A stretch of 64,000 bases of DNA from Bacillus sp. FJAT-26390 (lineage in GTDB: Bacteria; Bacillota; Bacilli; Paenibacillales; Paenibacillaceae). Shown piece after piece: positions 16,539-25,470 of the stretch. The stretch's first letter is position 1. The number at the start of each line of letters is the position of its first letter. The notes under the pieces are model-generated. The model saw nothing but the letters and a program-made list of their open reading frames with translations, was not told the origin of the DNA and searched no databases. Both the position numbers and the translations under genes were made by a program. The stretch is taken from the NCBI RefSeq assembly GCF_001682865.1, contig NZ_MAQX01000033.1:186001-250000 (forward strand), given 5' to 3'.

Positions 16539-17117
16539 TTACCTCTTCGAAAGCTTGTCCAGCAGCTTCACGAGCGCGTCCTCAATTTCATTCGCGCTGG
16601 TGCTGTAAACCGACAACGAGCCGCCGAATGGATCAACGATGTCGAAGCTTGGTATACGGCGCTCCAGCTCAAGCAGCCGGCTTCTCTCAGCGGAGGTCAA
16701 CTGCTGCCCCAGCGCCTGCTTCATATGAAGTTCTGAATATAGACGCTCCAGCTCTTCGATATCAGCCAGTACGCGCGCGTCCTGATTGGCGTATTCTTTG
16801 AGCGTATAGGTTTTGTCGATCGCCTCCGGATGCCATTGCAAAAGCCCGCGCTTATGGTTTGCCGTCATCGTCAAAATTATATCCGCCCAGCCGACCGCTT
16901 CGCTCGTCAGCGCAAGCGACGTGCTTTTGTGATCGATGTCGCGTTGTCTAAGCGTCTCTACCGCATGTGCCGAAACCGGAAGCCCATCAATCGTAGATAT
17001 GCCCGCAGAACGTACAGCAACCGTAATGTTTCTCAGAGCAGCCATCCGGCGAAGCATAGCCTCCGCCATCGGCGAGCGGCATGTATTGCCGGTACAAACA
17101 AATAAAATACGCTTCAC
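16539..17117 (-). CDS. ywlE: Low-molecular-weight phosphatase, probable protein-arginine phosphatase
   Basis: 192 aa. The phosphatase loop CTGNTCRS (C8 to R14) and the general acid Asp in DIVDPFGGSL are intact. The loop carries Thr at the position that gives B. subtilis YwlE its selectivity for phosphoarginine (CTGNTCRSPMAEAM is nearly identical), so arginine phosphatase acting against McsB is the best guess. It is about 40 residues longer than YwlE, mainly in a charged central insert (YSELHMKQALGQQLTSAERS). GTG start at 17117 with AGGAG upstream. Confidence 0.85.
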   Translation of the reverse strand: MKRILFVCTGNTCRSPMAEAMLRRMAALRNITVAVRSAGISTIDGLPVSAHAVETLRQRDIDHKSTSLALTSEAVGWADIILTMTANHKRGLLQWHPEAIDKTYTLKEYANQDARVLADIEELERLYSELHMKQALGQQLTSAERSRLLELERRIPSFDIVDPFGGSLSVYSTSANEIEDALVKLLDKLSKR

Positions 17118-17158
17118 ACTGCCAACTCCTTTTCTACCCGAATCTAAGTGTCTGTCCA

Positions 17159-17719
17159 TCAAAAAATAAACAAGATGCCAAAGACGAGCAAAATGGCCCC
17201 GCCTATGGCTTCGCCATATTCACCAAGATTGTTGCTTACTTTGCGCCCAAGCATTAAGCCCAGTACCGACATCAGCCCGCCAAAAAAACCAATCAGCAGA
17301 ATGGTCGTCCACAAATTAGCTGCAAACATGCCAAGCGTGATGCCAACGGAGAAGGAATCAATGCTGACGCTTAGCGAAAGCACCAGCAAGCCCCATAGGG
17401 ACCGATGGTCAAAGGACTGCACCGCGTCTCCGCGCAGCGAGCTATAAACCATATGACCGCCTAGCAGAACTAGCAAAATACCGGCTGCAGTCGTTGCCAC
17501 ATCTCCAAGCAAGCCGCCTACATACTGCCCGGTATATATGCCCGCAAGCGGCATTATAACATGAAACAGAGCAATCACAATGCCGAGCTTTAAAATATCC
17601 AGCAGCCGAATACCTTTCAGCCCAATGCCAAGTCCAAGTGAAAACGCGTCTAAACCGAGCGCCAACGCTATAATGAGCAGCGTCAACAGCTGTCCGGCAT
17701 GCAAATGTGCTTCGACCAC
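17159..17719 (-). CDS. mntP: Manganese efflux pump MntP family
   Basis: 186-residue membrane protein with six hydrophobic segments in two homologous halves. Each half carries an acidic motif in a helix, LALGLDAFSLGLGIG and LSVSIDSFSVGITLG, the hallmark of MntP (DUF204) manganese exporters. The GTG start at 17719 has GGGGGAG 7 nt upstream; an upstream TTG at 17800 adds an unsupported polar extension. It lies between tsaC and ywlE as in other Bacillales. Confidence 0.87.
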   Translation of the reverse strand: MVEAHLHAGQLLTLLIIALALGLDAFSLGLGIGLKGIRLLDILKLGIVIALFHVIMPLAGIYTGQYVGGLLGDVATTAAGILLVLLGGHMVYSSLRGDAVQSFDHRSLWGLLVLSLSVSIDSFSVGITLGMFAANLWTTILLIGFFGGLMSVLGLMLGRKVSNNLGEYGEAIGGAILLVFGILFIF

Positions 17720-17855
17720 AGTCAATCTCCCCCATGTCCGCCTGTATTCTTTACCAAACATATGCGGGCATGAGGACAAACATACTATTTGCTGTGCCAA
17801 GCTAAATTTTCAATGACCGGAAATAACGTGAAACCCAAGCTTTTCTTGTAGCTGC

Positions 17856-18917
17856 CTATACGAAAATAATTCGGTTACCCGCCGCCTTAGCCAGCCGGTT
17901 CATTAAGGCTGCGCCAATGCCATGAATGCTGCAGCACTCCCCCCATATGCGCTGCACGCCTTCGCCGTCAAACTCACGCAAGGCTGCGTATAGTAGATGC
18001 GCTGCTGCATCAAGCTCTAACTCGCTTCCCAATGAAAGCACTGTATGCGACTCATAGCGGCCAAGACGTTCTTCAAAGGCGAGCACGCCCGTAATCTCGC
18101 CGCGCGCTCGCGCAGCTGCCACTTGCGCCTGAATGTACGCGACGACAGCTTCAGAATCGCCTTGTACAAGCTCCAGCTCCCCTTGCGGCGCATAATGCGT
18201 ATATTTCATGCCGGGGGAACGAGGCGCCGTCTCTGGCTCCTCTGTTATGCCGCTGTCGATTGCAGCAGCCGGCGCCGCCTGCTGCAGCGCTTCAAGCGTT
18301 ATGCCTCCTGGACGCAATATCCGAATGTCCTTGTCGCCGACCAGCTCTATCACCGTCGATTCCAAGCCAACGCCCGTCGGCCCGTCGTCAACTACACCAT
18401 CGATACGTCCATCTAGATCCTCCAGCACATGCTCGGCAAGCGTCGGGCTTGGCCTGCCGGATCGATTGGCGCTTGGCGCGGCAACCGGGCAGCCCGCCTG
18501 CGCAAGCAGAGCAAGCGCCGTAGGGTGGTCCGGCATCCGGATGCCCACGGTTGATAAGCCAGCCGTCACTAGCGGGGAAAGCACGGCCGGACGGACAGGC
18601 AGCACAATCGTAAGCGGCCCCGGCCAAAAATGGTCCATAAGATCCGCAGCCAGCTGCGGATATGGCAGCACCAGCTCATTCAATTGCTCGCGCTGAGCGA
18701 TATGAACGATAAGGGGATTGTCCGAAGGACGTCCCTTTGCGGTAAATATTCGCTCTACGGCTGCTGTGTTTCGCGCATCCGCGCCAAGTCCATACACCGT
18801 CTCCGTCGGAAAAGCAATTACGCCGCCGTCTTTCAGCTGACCTGCTGCCTGTGCGAGCTCTTCGCGCAGCCGATTGTCATCAGCCTTTTTTACACGCCAT
18901 ATATTAGTTGTCGTCAT
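17856..18917 (-). CDS. tsaC: L-threonylcarbamoyladenylate synthase, Sua5 type
   Basis: Makes threonylcarbamoyl-AMP for the t6A37 modification of ANN-decoding tRNAs. 353 aa, the length of the two-domain Sua5 form: an N-terminal YrdC domain with IAFPTETVYGLGADA, KGRPSDNPLIVHI and SANRSGRPSPT, then a C-terminal Sua5 domain after the linker GMKYTHYAPQGEL. AAGGAT precedes the ATG. It corresponds to B. subtilis ywlC, next to spoIIR. Confidence 0.94.
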   Translation of the reverse strand: MTTTNIWRVKKADDNRLREELAQAAGQLKDGGVIAFPTETVYGLGADARNTAAVERIFTAKGRPSDNPLIVHIAQREQLNELVLPYPQLAADLMDHFWPGPLTIVLPVRPAVLSPLVTAGLSTVGIRMPDHPTALALLAQAGCPVAAPSANRSGRPSPTLAEHVLEDLDGRIDGVVDDGPTGVGLESTVIELVGDKDIRILRPGGITLEALQQAAPAAAIDSGITEEPETAPRSPGMKYTHYAPQGELELVQGDSEAVVAYIQAQVAAARARGEITGVLAFEERLGRYESHTVLSLGSELELDAAAHLLYAALREFDGEGVQRIWGECCSIHGIGAALMNRLAKAAGNRIIFV

Positions 18918-18997
18918 CTTTATCCTTCAATCCTTGCCGCTAAAATTAAATTGTCCATTCATCCATTATTATAGCATAAGCGCTCCAAAACGAGCAG

Positions 18998-19040
18998 AAA
19001 CGGCAGCTCCTCCCCGCAAAATCAGAAGGAACTGCCGTTT
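18998..19040 (-). terminator. Hairpin at the end of spoIIR
   Basis: AAACGGCAG(C)TCCT and AGGA(A)CTGCCGTTT form a 14-bp stem with one mismatch, directly after the spoIIR stop. The T tract after it is weak, so it may be a leaky terminator. Confidence 0.6.
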
Positions 19041-19041
19041 C

Positions 19042-19806
19042 TTATGCAAACAATGATTTGATCCAATCGATAAGCGATTTGATCATCTCCCAGAGAAAAA
19101 ACTTCGCTTCCGGCGCTTCTCCTGCAGCAGGCGCATCTGCCGGCGCTGCTTGCAGCGCGGCCGCCTTCTCTGGAGCAGCATCCGCCTTCACCGCTGCTGC
19201 CTTTGCCGTCTCCTCGGCTGGCGCAGCCGAAGCCTCGCCAGTTGCAGCATCAATGAAGCAAAGCGGCGGGAACAGCACGCACCACCAATTTTGACCTTTG
19301 CCTTCGCCAAGCGTAATGCGGAGCGCTTCATAGTCACCGGCTGGATAAACCTGATTGCCGTACATTTTTGTAGGGAAAGGAACCATGCCAAGCTCGGCGG
19401 CGGAACCATATTCAAAGCCGCGGCTCTTTAATACCTTTGCTGTAATCCGTTCAATTTCAGGCATATTGGCGATAATCGTCTGACGTGCTTCCTCAATCGT
19501 CTGAGGGCCCGTAACCCAGCCGTTCATCGCTTTAACGATCTCATCCCGGACAACGCGCTTCACGACTTGGTCCGCGGGATTATCGGAGTTGGCTAATATA
19601 CGTAAACGGATCGCTTCCTGCGGAATTTCGCCGCCAGCAACCGCTGCATCCATCTTCTGGGCTTCCCAGCTCATAATTAAAATAATAATGGCAAAAACAA
19701 TAAAACCATATGATCTGCGATAAGCGGATTTTTGGGCGCGCACCGAATAAGAAGGAGTGGACTTCGAAACATTGGAATAAGAATGAATGGAAAAATGGCT
19801 GGACAT
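19042..19806 (-). CDS. spoIIR: Stage II sporulation protein R
   Basis: Forespore-secreted signalling protein that activates SpoIIGA to process pro-sigma-E. 254 aa: basic N-terminus, signal or anchor helix (FIVFAIIILIMSWEAQ, about residues 34-50), then the SpoIIR domain beginning EAIRLRILANSDNPADQVVKRVVRDEI and ending QNWWCVLFPPLCFID. An Ala/Glu/Pro-rich linker of about 45 residues precedes the conserved hydrophobic tail KFFLWEMIKSLIDWIKSLF. Start at 19806 behind GAGGAG, 8 nt spacing. A sigma-F-like promoter lies upstream, matching known forespore expression. Confidence 0.95.
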   Translation of the reverse strand: MSSHFSIHSYSNVSKSTPSYSVRAQKSAYRRSYGFIVFAIIILIMSWEAQKMDAAVAGGEIPQEAIRLRILANSDNPADQVVKRVVRDEIVKAMNGWVTGPQTIEEARQTIIANMPEIERITAKVLKSRGFEYGSAAELGMVPFPTKMYGNQVYPAGDYEALRITLGEGKGQNWWCVLFPPLCFIDAATGEASAAPAEETAKAAAVKADAAPEKAAALQAAPADAPAAGEAPEAKFFLWEMIKSLIDWIKSLFA

Positions 19807-19872
19807 ACACACAAGCTCCTCTCGTCGCACCCGTCAGTGCGTCTGCTTGCGTTCCGGAACGTATCTATCCGT

Positions 19873-19902
19873 CATTATGTCCGCCTACCGGAAAATATAA
19901 AC
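19873..19902 (-). promoter_or_regulatory. Sigma-F-like promoter of spoIIR
   Basis: On the minus strand GTTTA (19902-19898), 15 nt, GGACATAATG (19882-19873), close to the forespore consensus GYWTA / GGNNANANTW. It lies about 65 bp before the spoIIR start. Confidence 0.65.
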
Positions 19903-19980
19903 CTAGCAATCTATCTTTTTTAATTCGGTTCCGAGAGTGACTAGAGCGGAAAAAAAGCTAGACGATAAAAACTTTAGCTT

Positions 19981-20009
19981 TTCACACCCGTCGGTTGGCA
20001 AGCTATAAT
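19981..20009 (+). promoter_or_regulatory. Promoter of the ECF sigma gene
   Basis: TTCACA, 17 nt, TATAAT, about 75 bp before the ATG. A vegetative-type promoter, suggesting the sigma factor is made constitutively and controlled after synthesis. Confidence 0.6.
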
Positions 20010-20085
20010 GGTGTCAATAAACATACAAACGAAGGCAGCATCGTTGATGCGCCTCGATTCTTCATGCAGATAAGGATGGTTGCCC

Positions 20086-20958
20086 ATGAATTTTGAAACT
20101 GCCTACACCACCTATCGGCCGCTGCTTCATTCGATTGCCTACCGCATGCTTGGCTCCTTCAGCGAGGCCGAGGATATGGTTCAGGACGTATTTGCGGATT
20201 ACAGCCGGCTGGACGCAAGCGACATAAGCAATGAAAAAGCCTACTTGGTTCGAATGGTTACGAACCGCAGCTTGAATCTGAATCAATCCGCGCGCAAGCG
20301 CAGGGAGGTTTATACCGGGCAGTGGCTCCCTGAGCCTGATGTCACGACGATTAAGCAGGACCCGGCCGAGCTGTATGACCTTCATGAATCGGTGTCCTAT
20401 GCGCTGCTCGTTATGCTTGAGCAGCTCTCCGCTGTCGAGCGGGCCGTATTCATTCTAAGGGAATCGCTGCAATACGATTACGAGGAAATCGCAGCTTGCT
20501 TGCAGAAATCGGAGGCCAACTGCCGGAAGATCTACAGCCGCGCGAAGGAAAAGCTGCAAAAGGAACGGAACCTGCTGCCGGTAAACTCGGAAAAAGCCCA
20601 GCCGCTCGCCATCACGTTTATAGAGGCGGCAGCGACCGGCAATTTTGACAAGCTGATCTCGCTTTTGACGGAAGAGGCTGTGCTTGTTTCCGATGGCGGA
20701 GGAAAAGTCCGTGCGGCGATATTCGCCATTATTAGCAGAGATCGCGTTATTGCGTTTTTGCAGGGCGTTATTCCTAAAACTTTTCTAGGCGACAGCCATA
20801 AGTTTGCGATCGTTAACGGACAATTCGGCATCATTATCATAAAAGACGGCAAACCTAGAAGCGTCATCAGCTTCCGGCTAGACGAGTCCGAGCAAAAGGT
20901 TGAGCGCATATACGTCATGCTGAATCCCGACAAACTGCAGCATGTTCGGCTGGATTAA
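20086..20958 (+). CDS. ECF41-type sigma factor with SnoaL-like C-terminal extension
   Basis: 290 aa. Sigma region 2 (about residues 5-70, AYRMLGSFSEAEDMVQDVF) and region 4 (about 105-165, SAVERAVFILRESLQYDYEEIAACL) are followed by a 110-residue SnoaL/NTF2-like extension. Diagnostic ECF41 features are the linker motif WLPEP and DGGGKVRAA in the extension, with a late NPDKL segment. In this group the extension modulates sigma activity in place of a separate anti-sigma factor. An upstream TTG two codons earlier sits too close to AAGGATGG; the ATG at 20086 is preferred. The next gene is the expected target class. Confidence 0.9.
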   Translation: MNFETAYTTYRPLLHSIAYRMLGSFSEAEDMVQDVFADYSRLDASDISNEKAYLVRMVTNRSLNLNQSARKRREVYTGQWLPEPDVTTIKQDPAELYDLHESVSYALLVMLEQLSAVERAVFILRESLQYDYEEIAACLQKSEANCRKIYSRAKEKLQKERNLLPVNSEKAQPLAITFIEAAATGNFDKLISLLTEEAVLVSDGGGKVRAAIFAIISRDRVIAFLQGVIPKTFLGDSHKFAIVNGQFGIIIIKDGKPRSVISFRLDESEQKVERIYVMLNPDKLQHVRLD

Positions 20959-21018
20959 GCACATCCGCTTTCATTTAGGCACACTTGCGCTCACCCGAAA
21001 AAACTTTTTTTCATCTTC

Positions 21019-21045
21019 TGTCACAACCGGAGCGGCTGCTTTGTC
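21019..21045 (+). promoter_or_regulatory. ECF41-type target promoter
   Basis: TGTCACA, 16 nt, TGTC, 70 bp upstream of the carboxymuconolactone-decarboxylase gene. The published ECF41 promoter is TGTCACA-N16-CGTC (recalled), so only one base differs. Confidence 0.7.
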
Positions 21046-21115
21046 TTAGATGACGAAGAAACGCATTCAGCCTCACAAAGGCTAACCAATCGGATGATAG
21101 AGGAGAATGAAGAAC

Positions 21116-21553
21116 ATGACCGAAAGAACCGTAATTATGAAAGAAGCCCCTGCCGCATACCAAGCGATGCTCGGATTGGAAAAATATTTGGGCACTGCCA
21201 GCATCGGTAAACAGCTGAAGGAATTGATAAAAATTCGCGCATCGCAAATAAACGGCTGCGCATACTGCATCAATATGCATACCAAGGACGCAAGAGAGCT
21301 TGGCGAAACCGAGCAGCGGATCTATGCTTTGAGCGCTTGGCGCGATACGCCTTACTTCACGCCTGCAGAGCGTGCCGTGCTTGCCTTGACCGAGTCGGTT
21401 ACCGTTATTACGAAGGAGCATGTGCCCGATGCGGTGTACGATGAGGTTGCGAACTATTTCGACAGCACGCAGGTAGCGGAGATTATTATGGCCATCGTTA
21501 CGATTAACGCTTGGAACCGTATTGCGATTAGTACGAATATGATGCCGGAGTAA
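21116..21553 (+). CDS. Carboxymuconolactone decarboxylase/AhpD-like protein
   Basis: 145 aa, one CMD domain. The redox or metal motif is NGCAYCINMHTKDA (CxxC plus His), as in AhpD-type peroxidase-associated proteins. YFTPAERAVLALTE and VAEIIMAIVTINAWNRI are family features. GAGGAG precedes the second ATG at 21116 by about 10 nt; the ATG at 21107 is too close. Genes of this class (carboxymuconolactone decarboxylase, oxidoreductase or epimerase) are the standard partners of ECF41 sigma factors. Substrate unknown. Confidence 0.88.
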   Translation: MTERTVIMKEAPAAYQAMLGLEKYLGTASIGKQLKELIKIRASQINGCAYCINMHTKDARELGETEQRIYALSAWRDTPYFTPAERAVLALTESVTVITKEHVPDAVYDEVANYFDSTQVAEIIMAIVTINAWNRIAISTNMMPE

Positions 21554-21600
21554 GAGAGTTTCAGCAGCGTGAGTTGTCATGCGAGGCGGAATTTTTAAAA

Positions 21601-21643
21601 GGATGCGGCCGAAAATCCAATTTTCGGCTGCATCCTTTTTATT
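21601..21643 (+). terminator. Bidirectional terminator between the CMD gene and prmC
   Basis: GGATGC(G)GCCGAAAAT and ATTTTCGGC(T)GCATCC form a 16-bp stem with one mismatch, followed by TTTTTATTT on the plus strand and by TTTTAAAAAT on the minus strand. Confidence 0.9.
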
Positions 21644-21691
21644 TCGCCCTATCAGGCGCGGCATAACGAGTCAGATAAAAACAATATTCAC

Positions 21692-22636
21692 TCAGCGTGG
21701 CTGCGACTGAATGGCAATGACATGCCGCTCAATACCGGCATAGTCGTTAATGATGCGGATATCATCCCATGCGCCCATGCTGCGCATCATGTCTGCGACG
21801 ATGCGAGGCTGGCCCATGCCGAGCTCGAAGGCGACGATGCGAGGCATCTGTACGAGCAGCGGAAGCTGTTCCAGCATGCGGCGGTACGGGTCTAAGCCGT
21901 CCGCCCCGCCTTCCAGCGCGAGATGCGGCTCATAGTCGCGCACCTCGCGCTGCAGGCCTGGCATATCCGCCGCAGGGATGTACGGCGGATTCGAGACTAG
22001 CACGTCGATGCGCAGCCGCTCGTGCGGGGGTTCACCCTGCTCATGCCCAGTTATGAAGGGCATGAGCAGGTCGCCCAGCACGAACGCCATCCGGTCCGCC
22101 GCTTCATGGCGGGCCGCGTTCGCGCGGGCGACTGCCAGCGCGTCCGGCGACAGGTCGGACGCGCTCACGCGCCACGCGGGACGCTGCGAAGCTAGCGTGA
22201 CGGCGATGGCGCCGCTGCCTGTGCCGACGTCAACGACCGTCGGCGCCTGCCCTTCGCCCGCTGCCTGCGGCCAGATTAGATCGGCCGCTTCCAGTACGGC
22301 CTCAACGAGCAGCTCCGTCTCGGGGCGGGGAATGAGCACCGCCGGCGATACGGCAAAAGGGCGGCCGTAGAACCACTGCTCGCCAATCATGTATTGAACA
22401 GGCTCACCCAGCGCCTTCCGGCGCACGAGCTGCTCCCAATCGGCAAGCTTATTGGGCGGGAAAGGATCCCCTCCGTCGCGAAGCAGCGCAGCCCGGTCGA
22501 TATCAAGCAAATGCATGAGCAGCAGCTCCGCATTGTTGCGCGGCTCCTCTACCGCCTCTTCCTTCAAGAGTGAGGCGGCTCGCATGCTTGCTTCGCGAAT
22601 CGATAGCGGCAGCGTAAACCATTGACCACTATTCAT
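21692..22636 (-). CDS. prmC: Peptide chain release factor N5-glutamine methyltransferase
   Basis: Methylates the Gln of the GGQ loop of release factors, using SAM. 314 aa: N-terminal helical domain (NNAELLLMHLLDIDRAALL), then a Rossmann domain with VVDVGTGSGAIAVTLA and the catalytic VSNPPYIP. ATG at 22636 with GGAAGGAG upstream. It directly follows prfA, the gene of its substrate. Local GC is markedly higher in the methyltransferase domain than in neighbours. Confidence 0.94.
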   Translation of the reverse strand: MNSGQWFTLPLSIREASMRAASLLKEEAVEEPRNNAELLLMHLLDIDRAALLRDGGDPFPPNKLADWEQLVRRKALGEPVQYMIGEQWFYGRPFAVSPAVLIPRPETELLVEAVLEAADLIWPQAAGEGQAPTVVDVGTGSGAIAVTLASQRPAWRVSASDLSPDALAVARANAARHEAADRMAFVLGDLLMPFITGHEQGEPPHERLRIDVLVSNPPYIPAADMPGLQREVRDYEPHLALEGGADGLDPYRRMLEQLPLLVQMPRIVAFELGMGQPRIVADMMRSMGAWDDIRIINDYAGIERHVIAIQSQPR

Positions 22637-22705
22637 GTTGATCACTCCTTCCATGCTCTTTCTTCAGCTCCAAGAGCTGCCCATAACCTAATAAAACGCC
22701 GGGCC

Positions 22706-22732
22706 GCCGGATGCTTATCGCAAGCATCCGGC
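22706..22732 (-). terminator. Intercistronic hairpin between prfA and prmC
   Basis: GCCGGATGCTT, 5-nt loop, AAGCATCCGGC: an 11-bp perfect stem that extends with GC pairs and is followed after 9 nt by TTTTATTA on the minus strand. Possibly a partial terminator. Confidence 0.6.
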
Positions 22733-22750
22733 AACCCAGCGCATTATGGT

Positions 22751-23827
22751 TTAAGCCATTTCACGTTCCATTAGATCAGCTTGCTCCGCAATCGTAAGCG
22801 ACGAAATGACTTCCGTCAAATCACCGTTCATGACGGAATCAAGCTTATGCAGCGTAAGTCCGATGCGGTGATCCGTTACACGGCTTTGCGGGAAGTTGTA
22901 CGTGCGAATACGTTCGCTGCGATCTCCCGTTCCAACCTTGCTCTTCCGCTCGCCAGCATATTTCGCTTCTTCCTCTTGGCGACGAACATCCGAGATACGT
23001 GCGCGAAGCACGGCTAGCGCCTTCGCTTTGTTTTCATTTTGCGATTTGCCATCTTGGCAAGTCGCCATGATGCCTGTCGGAACATGCAATACGCGAACCG
23101 CGGATTTCGTCGTATTAACCGATTGACCGCCTGCTCCGCTGGAGCAGAACGTATCGACGCGAATATCCTTGTCTAAAATCTCAACCTCAACATCTTCAAC
23201 CTCCGGCATTACGGCTACCGTCGAAGTCGAGGTATGAATGCGTCCGCCTGATTCCGTTACCGGAATACGCTGCACGCGGTGCGCGCCGCTCTCGAACTTG
23301 AGCTTGCTGTACGCGCCTTTGCCCGTAACCATGAAGATAACCTCTTTGAAGCCGCCCAGATCGTTCTCGCTGAAATCCATCAGCTCCACTCTCCAGCCTT
23401 GCGTATCGGCAAACTTCGTATACATGCGATACAGCTCATATGCGAACAAAGCTGCTTCATCGCCGCCGGCAGCGCCGCGAATTTCAACGATAACGTTCTT
23501 GTCGTCATTCGGGTCCTTCGGCAATAGTACGATGCGAATTTTCTCATCAAGCTCAGCTTGGCGCTTGCTTAATTCGTCAATTTCCATCTTTACCATTTCA
23601 CGCATTTCGTCATCGAGCTTCTCTGCCTGCATCAGCTTGGCATCGTCAAGCTGCTCGGTAACTTGTTTATATTCCGTAAAGGCATCATAAGCCTCTTGTA
23701 AATCCGACTGCTCCTTGGAAAGCTCTCTAAGCCGCTTGGGATCACTGGATACATCTGGATCACATAAAAGCTCGCTCAGCTTCTCATACCGGTCTGCGAG
23801 TGCTTGTAAACGGTCAAACACGATCAT
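22751..23827 (-). CDS. prfA: Peptide chain release factor 1
   Basis: Terminates translation at UAA and UAG. 358 aa, normal length. The GGQ catalytic loop is in SSGAGGQSVNTTKSAVRV; the upstream acidic helices and RIPVTESGGRIHTSTSTVAVMPE are conserved. The start is uncertain by two codons: the ATG at 23827 sits very close to GAGGTGA, while the GTG at 23821 has better spacing and gives MFDRLQ, like relatives. It lies upstream of prmC. Confidence 0.96.
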   Translation of the reverse strand: MIVFDRLQALADRYEKLSELLCDPDVSSDPKRLRELSKEQSDLQEAYDAFTEYKQVTEQLDDAKLMQAEKLDDEMREMVKMEIDELSKRQAELDEKIRIVLLPKDPNDDKNVIVEIRGAAGGDEAALFAYELYRMYTKFADTQGWRVELMDFSENDLGGFKEVIFMVTGKGAYSKLKFESGAHRVQRIPVTESGGRIHTSTSTVAVMPEVEDVEVEILDKDIRVDTFCSSGAGGQSVNTTKSAVRVLHVPTGIMATCQDGKSQNENKAKALAVLRARISDVRRQEEEAKYAGERKSKVGTGDRSERIRTYNFPQSRVTDHRIGLTLHKLDSVMNGDLTEVISSLTIAEQADLMEREMA

Positions 23828-23936
23828 TCACCTCTGTTTATTCCATTAGGATAATGTTCATTATACCATATCAACGGCATTGTATCGACTGCTGGTTTGG
23901 AATTGCGACCAGTAAACTGCGCCCAAATTCGAAATA

Positions 23937-23973
23937 AAGCCCCGCGAGCGCAGTGCAGCACTCACAGGGCCTT
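23937..23973 (-). terminator. Terminator after ychF
   Basis: Minus strand: GCCC...GAG.GC, loop, GC.CTC...GGGC, with AAGG/CTTT at the base, followed by TTTATTTC. It lies 16 bp past the ychF stop. Confidence 0.65.
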
Positions 23974-23989
23974 ATTATTGCCAATTGTT

Positions 23990-25090
23990 TTACACGTTAA
24001 AACGGAAATGGATAACGTCGCCGTCGCGCACGACATATTCCTTGCCCTCAAGGCGAACTTGGCCCTTCTCGCGGGCTGCTACCATGGAGCCAGCCGCTGC
24101 AAGGTCCGTAAAGGATACAACTTCGGCACGAATGAATCCGCGCTCGAAATCGGTATGAATGACGCCAGCCGCTTGCGGCGCTTTCGTTCCTTTGCGAATC
24201 GTCCATGCACGAACCTCTTGCACGCCTGCCGTGAAATACGTGTATAGCCCAAGCAATTTATAAGCCGCGCTGATCAAACGGTTCAAGCCGGATTCTGACA
24301 TGCCAAGCTCCTCAAGGAACATTTCCTTGTCCTCGCCTTCAAGCTCGGCAATTTCCGCCTCTACCTTCGCGCTGATCGGCACAACTTCCGCGCCTTCCGC
24401 AGCCGCGAAATCACGAACGCGCTGAACATACTCGTTGCCGTCTGAGTTTGAAACCTCATCCTCGCTTACGTTCGCAGCGTACAATACCGTTTTCATCGTC
24501 AGCAAATGCAGATCGCGAACGAGCAGCTTCTCATCGTCGCTAAGCTCTACGCTGCGCGCAGGCATGTCGTTGTACAATGCTTCCTTGATGCGCTCAAGCA
24601 CTTCAATTTCTTGGGCAACCTTCTTGTCGCCGCCTTTTAGGTTTTTGCGGGAACGCTCGATCTTCTTATCAACGGAATCGATATCCGCCAAAATCAGCTC
24701 CAGGTTAATGGTCTGAATGTCGCTGATCGGATCTACTTTACCGGATACATGCGTTATGTTGTCATCTTGGAAGCAGCGAACCACGTGAACGATCGCATCA
24801 ACCTCGCGGATATGCGCCAAAAACTTGTTGCCAAGTCCTTCGCCCTTGCTCGCGCCGGCTACTAGGCCAGCGATATCAACAAATTCGAATGCCGTTGGCA
24901 CAATGCTCTTCGGAACGACAAGCTCAACCAGCTTGTTCAAACGCTCATCCGGCACCTCAACAACACCAACGTTAGGATCTATTGTACAAAAAGGATAGTT
25001 GGCAGATTCTGCCCCTGCTTGTGTAATTGCGTTAAATAAAGTCGATTTGCCGACGTTCGGCAAGCCTACGATTCCAGCTTTCAATGCCAT
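23990..25090 (-). CDS. ychF: Redox-regulated ATPase YchF/OLA1
   Basis: Universal Obg-related P-loop NTPase that prefers ATP; 366 aa. Starts MALKAGIVGLPNVGKSTLFN with the G1 loop at about residues 8-16; FVDIAGLVAGASKGEGLGNKFL is G3, and a C-terminal TGS domain ends EYVVRDGDVIHFRFNV. The start at 25090 follows homology; a 12-codon upstream extension is not conserved. Binds ribosomes and is linked to stress responses. Confidence 0.95.
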   Translation of the reverse strand: MALKAGIVGLPNVGKSTLFNAITQAGAESANYPFCTIDPNVGVVEVPDERLNKLVELVVPKSIVPTAFEFVDIAGLVAGASKGEGLGNKFLAHIREVDAIVHVVRCFQDDNITHVSGKVDPISDIQTINLELILADIDSVDKKIERSRKNLKGGDKKVAQEIEVLERIKEALYNDMPARSVELSDDEKLLVRDLHLLTMKTVLYAANVSEDEVSNSDGNEYVQRVRDFAAAEGAEVVPISAKVEAEIAELEGEDKEMFLEELGMSESGLNRLISAAYKLLGLYTYFTAGVQEVRAWTIRKGTKAPQAAGVIHTDFERGFIRAEVVSFTDLAAAGSMVAAREKGQVRLEGKEYVVRDGDVIHFRFNV

Positions 25091-25306
25091 GCTATAAGAC
25101 ACCCCTATTTTCCCGAAAGTAAACAACTCCAGCTATTATACCCCAGCGTCCCCTACATTGAAAGTGCCAACGGCTTCCGTCAGCCACTTTAATCAGCCTT
25201 TAAAGCGAATAAATGATGGATTGTGTACACAAGCTATGTATCCGCAAATGTAAACTTACTCGTACGGAGCAAGCTGCCAATAAGCACATCCGAAGGAGGT
25301 GAGCCC

Positions 25307-25450
25307 ATGGAAAATCAGACGCACAAAGGCAATTACAAAGGAACGACGAATATGAAGGCAAAAAATCAGGATATGGCATTCGTCAACGATACGATCGAGG
25401 ATACGAAGTCCACATCCAATTTCACTTCCAAAAAAAAGAAAACGGATTAG
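25307..25450 (+). CDS. Small hydrophilic protein, unknown
   Basis: 47 aa, Lys/Asn/Thr-rich (MENQTHKGNYKGTTNMKAKN...TSKKKKTD), no hydrophobic segment and no recognised domain. An excellent AAGGAGGTG site precedes the ATG and a strong terminator follows 20 bp after the stop, which supports a real gene. Size and composition would suit a small spore or nucleic-acid-associated protein, but no known family signature is visible. Confidence 0.65.
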   Translation: MENQTHKGNYKGTTNMKAKNQDMAFVNDTIEDTKSTSNFTSKKKKTD

Positions 25451-25470
25451 CTATCGTCCTTCAACTACCA

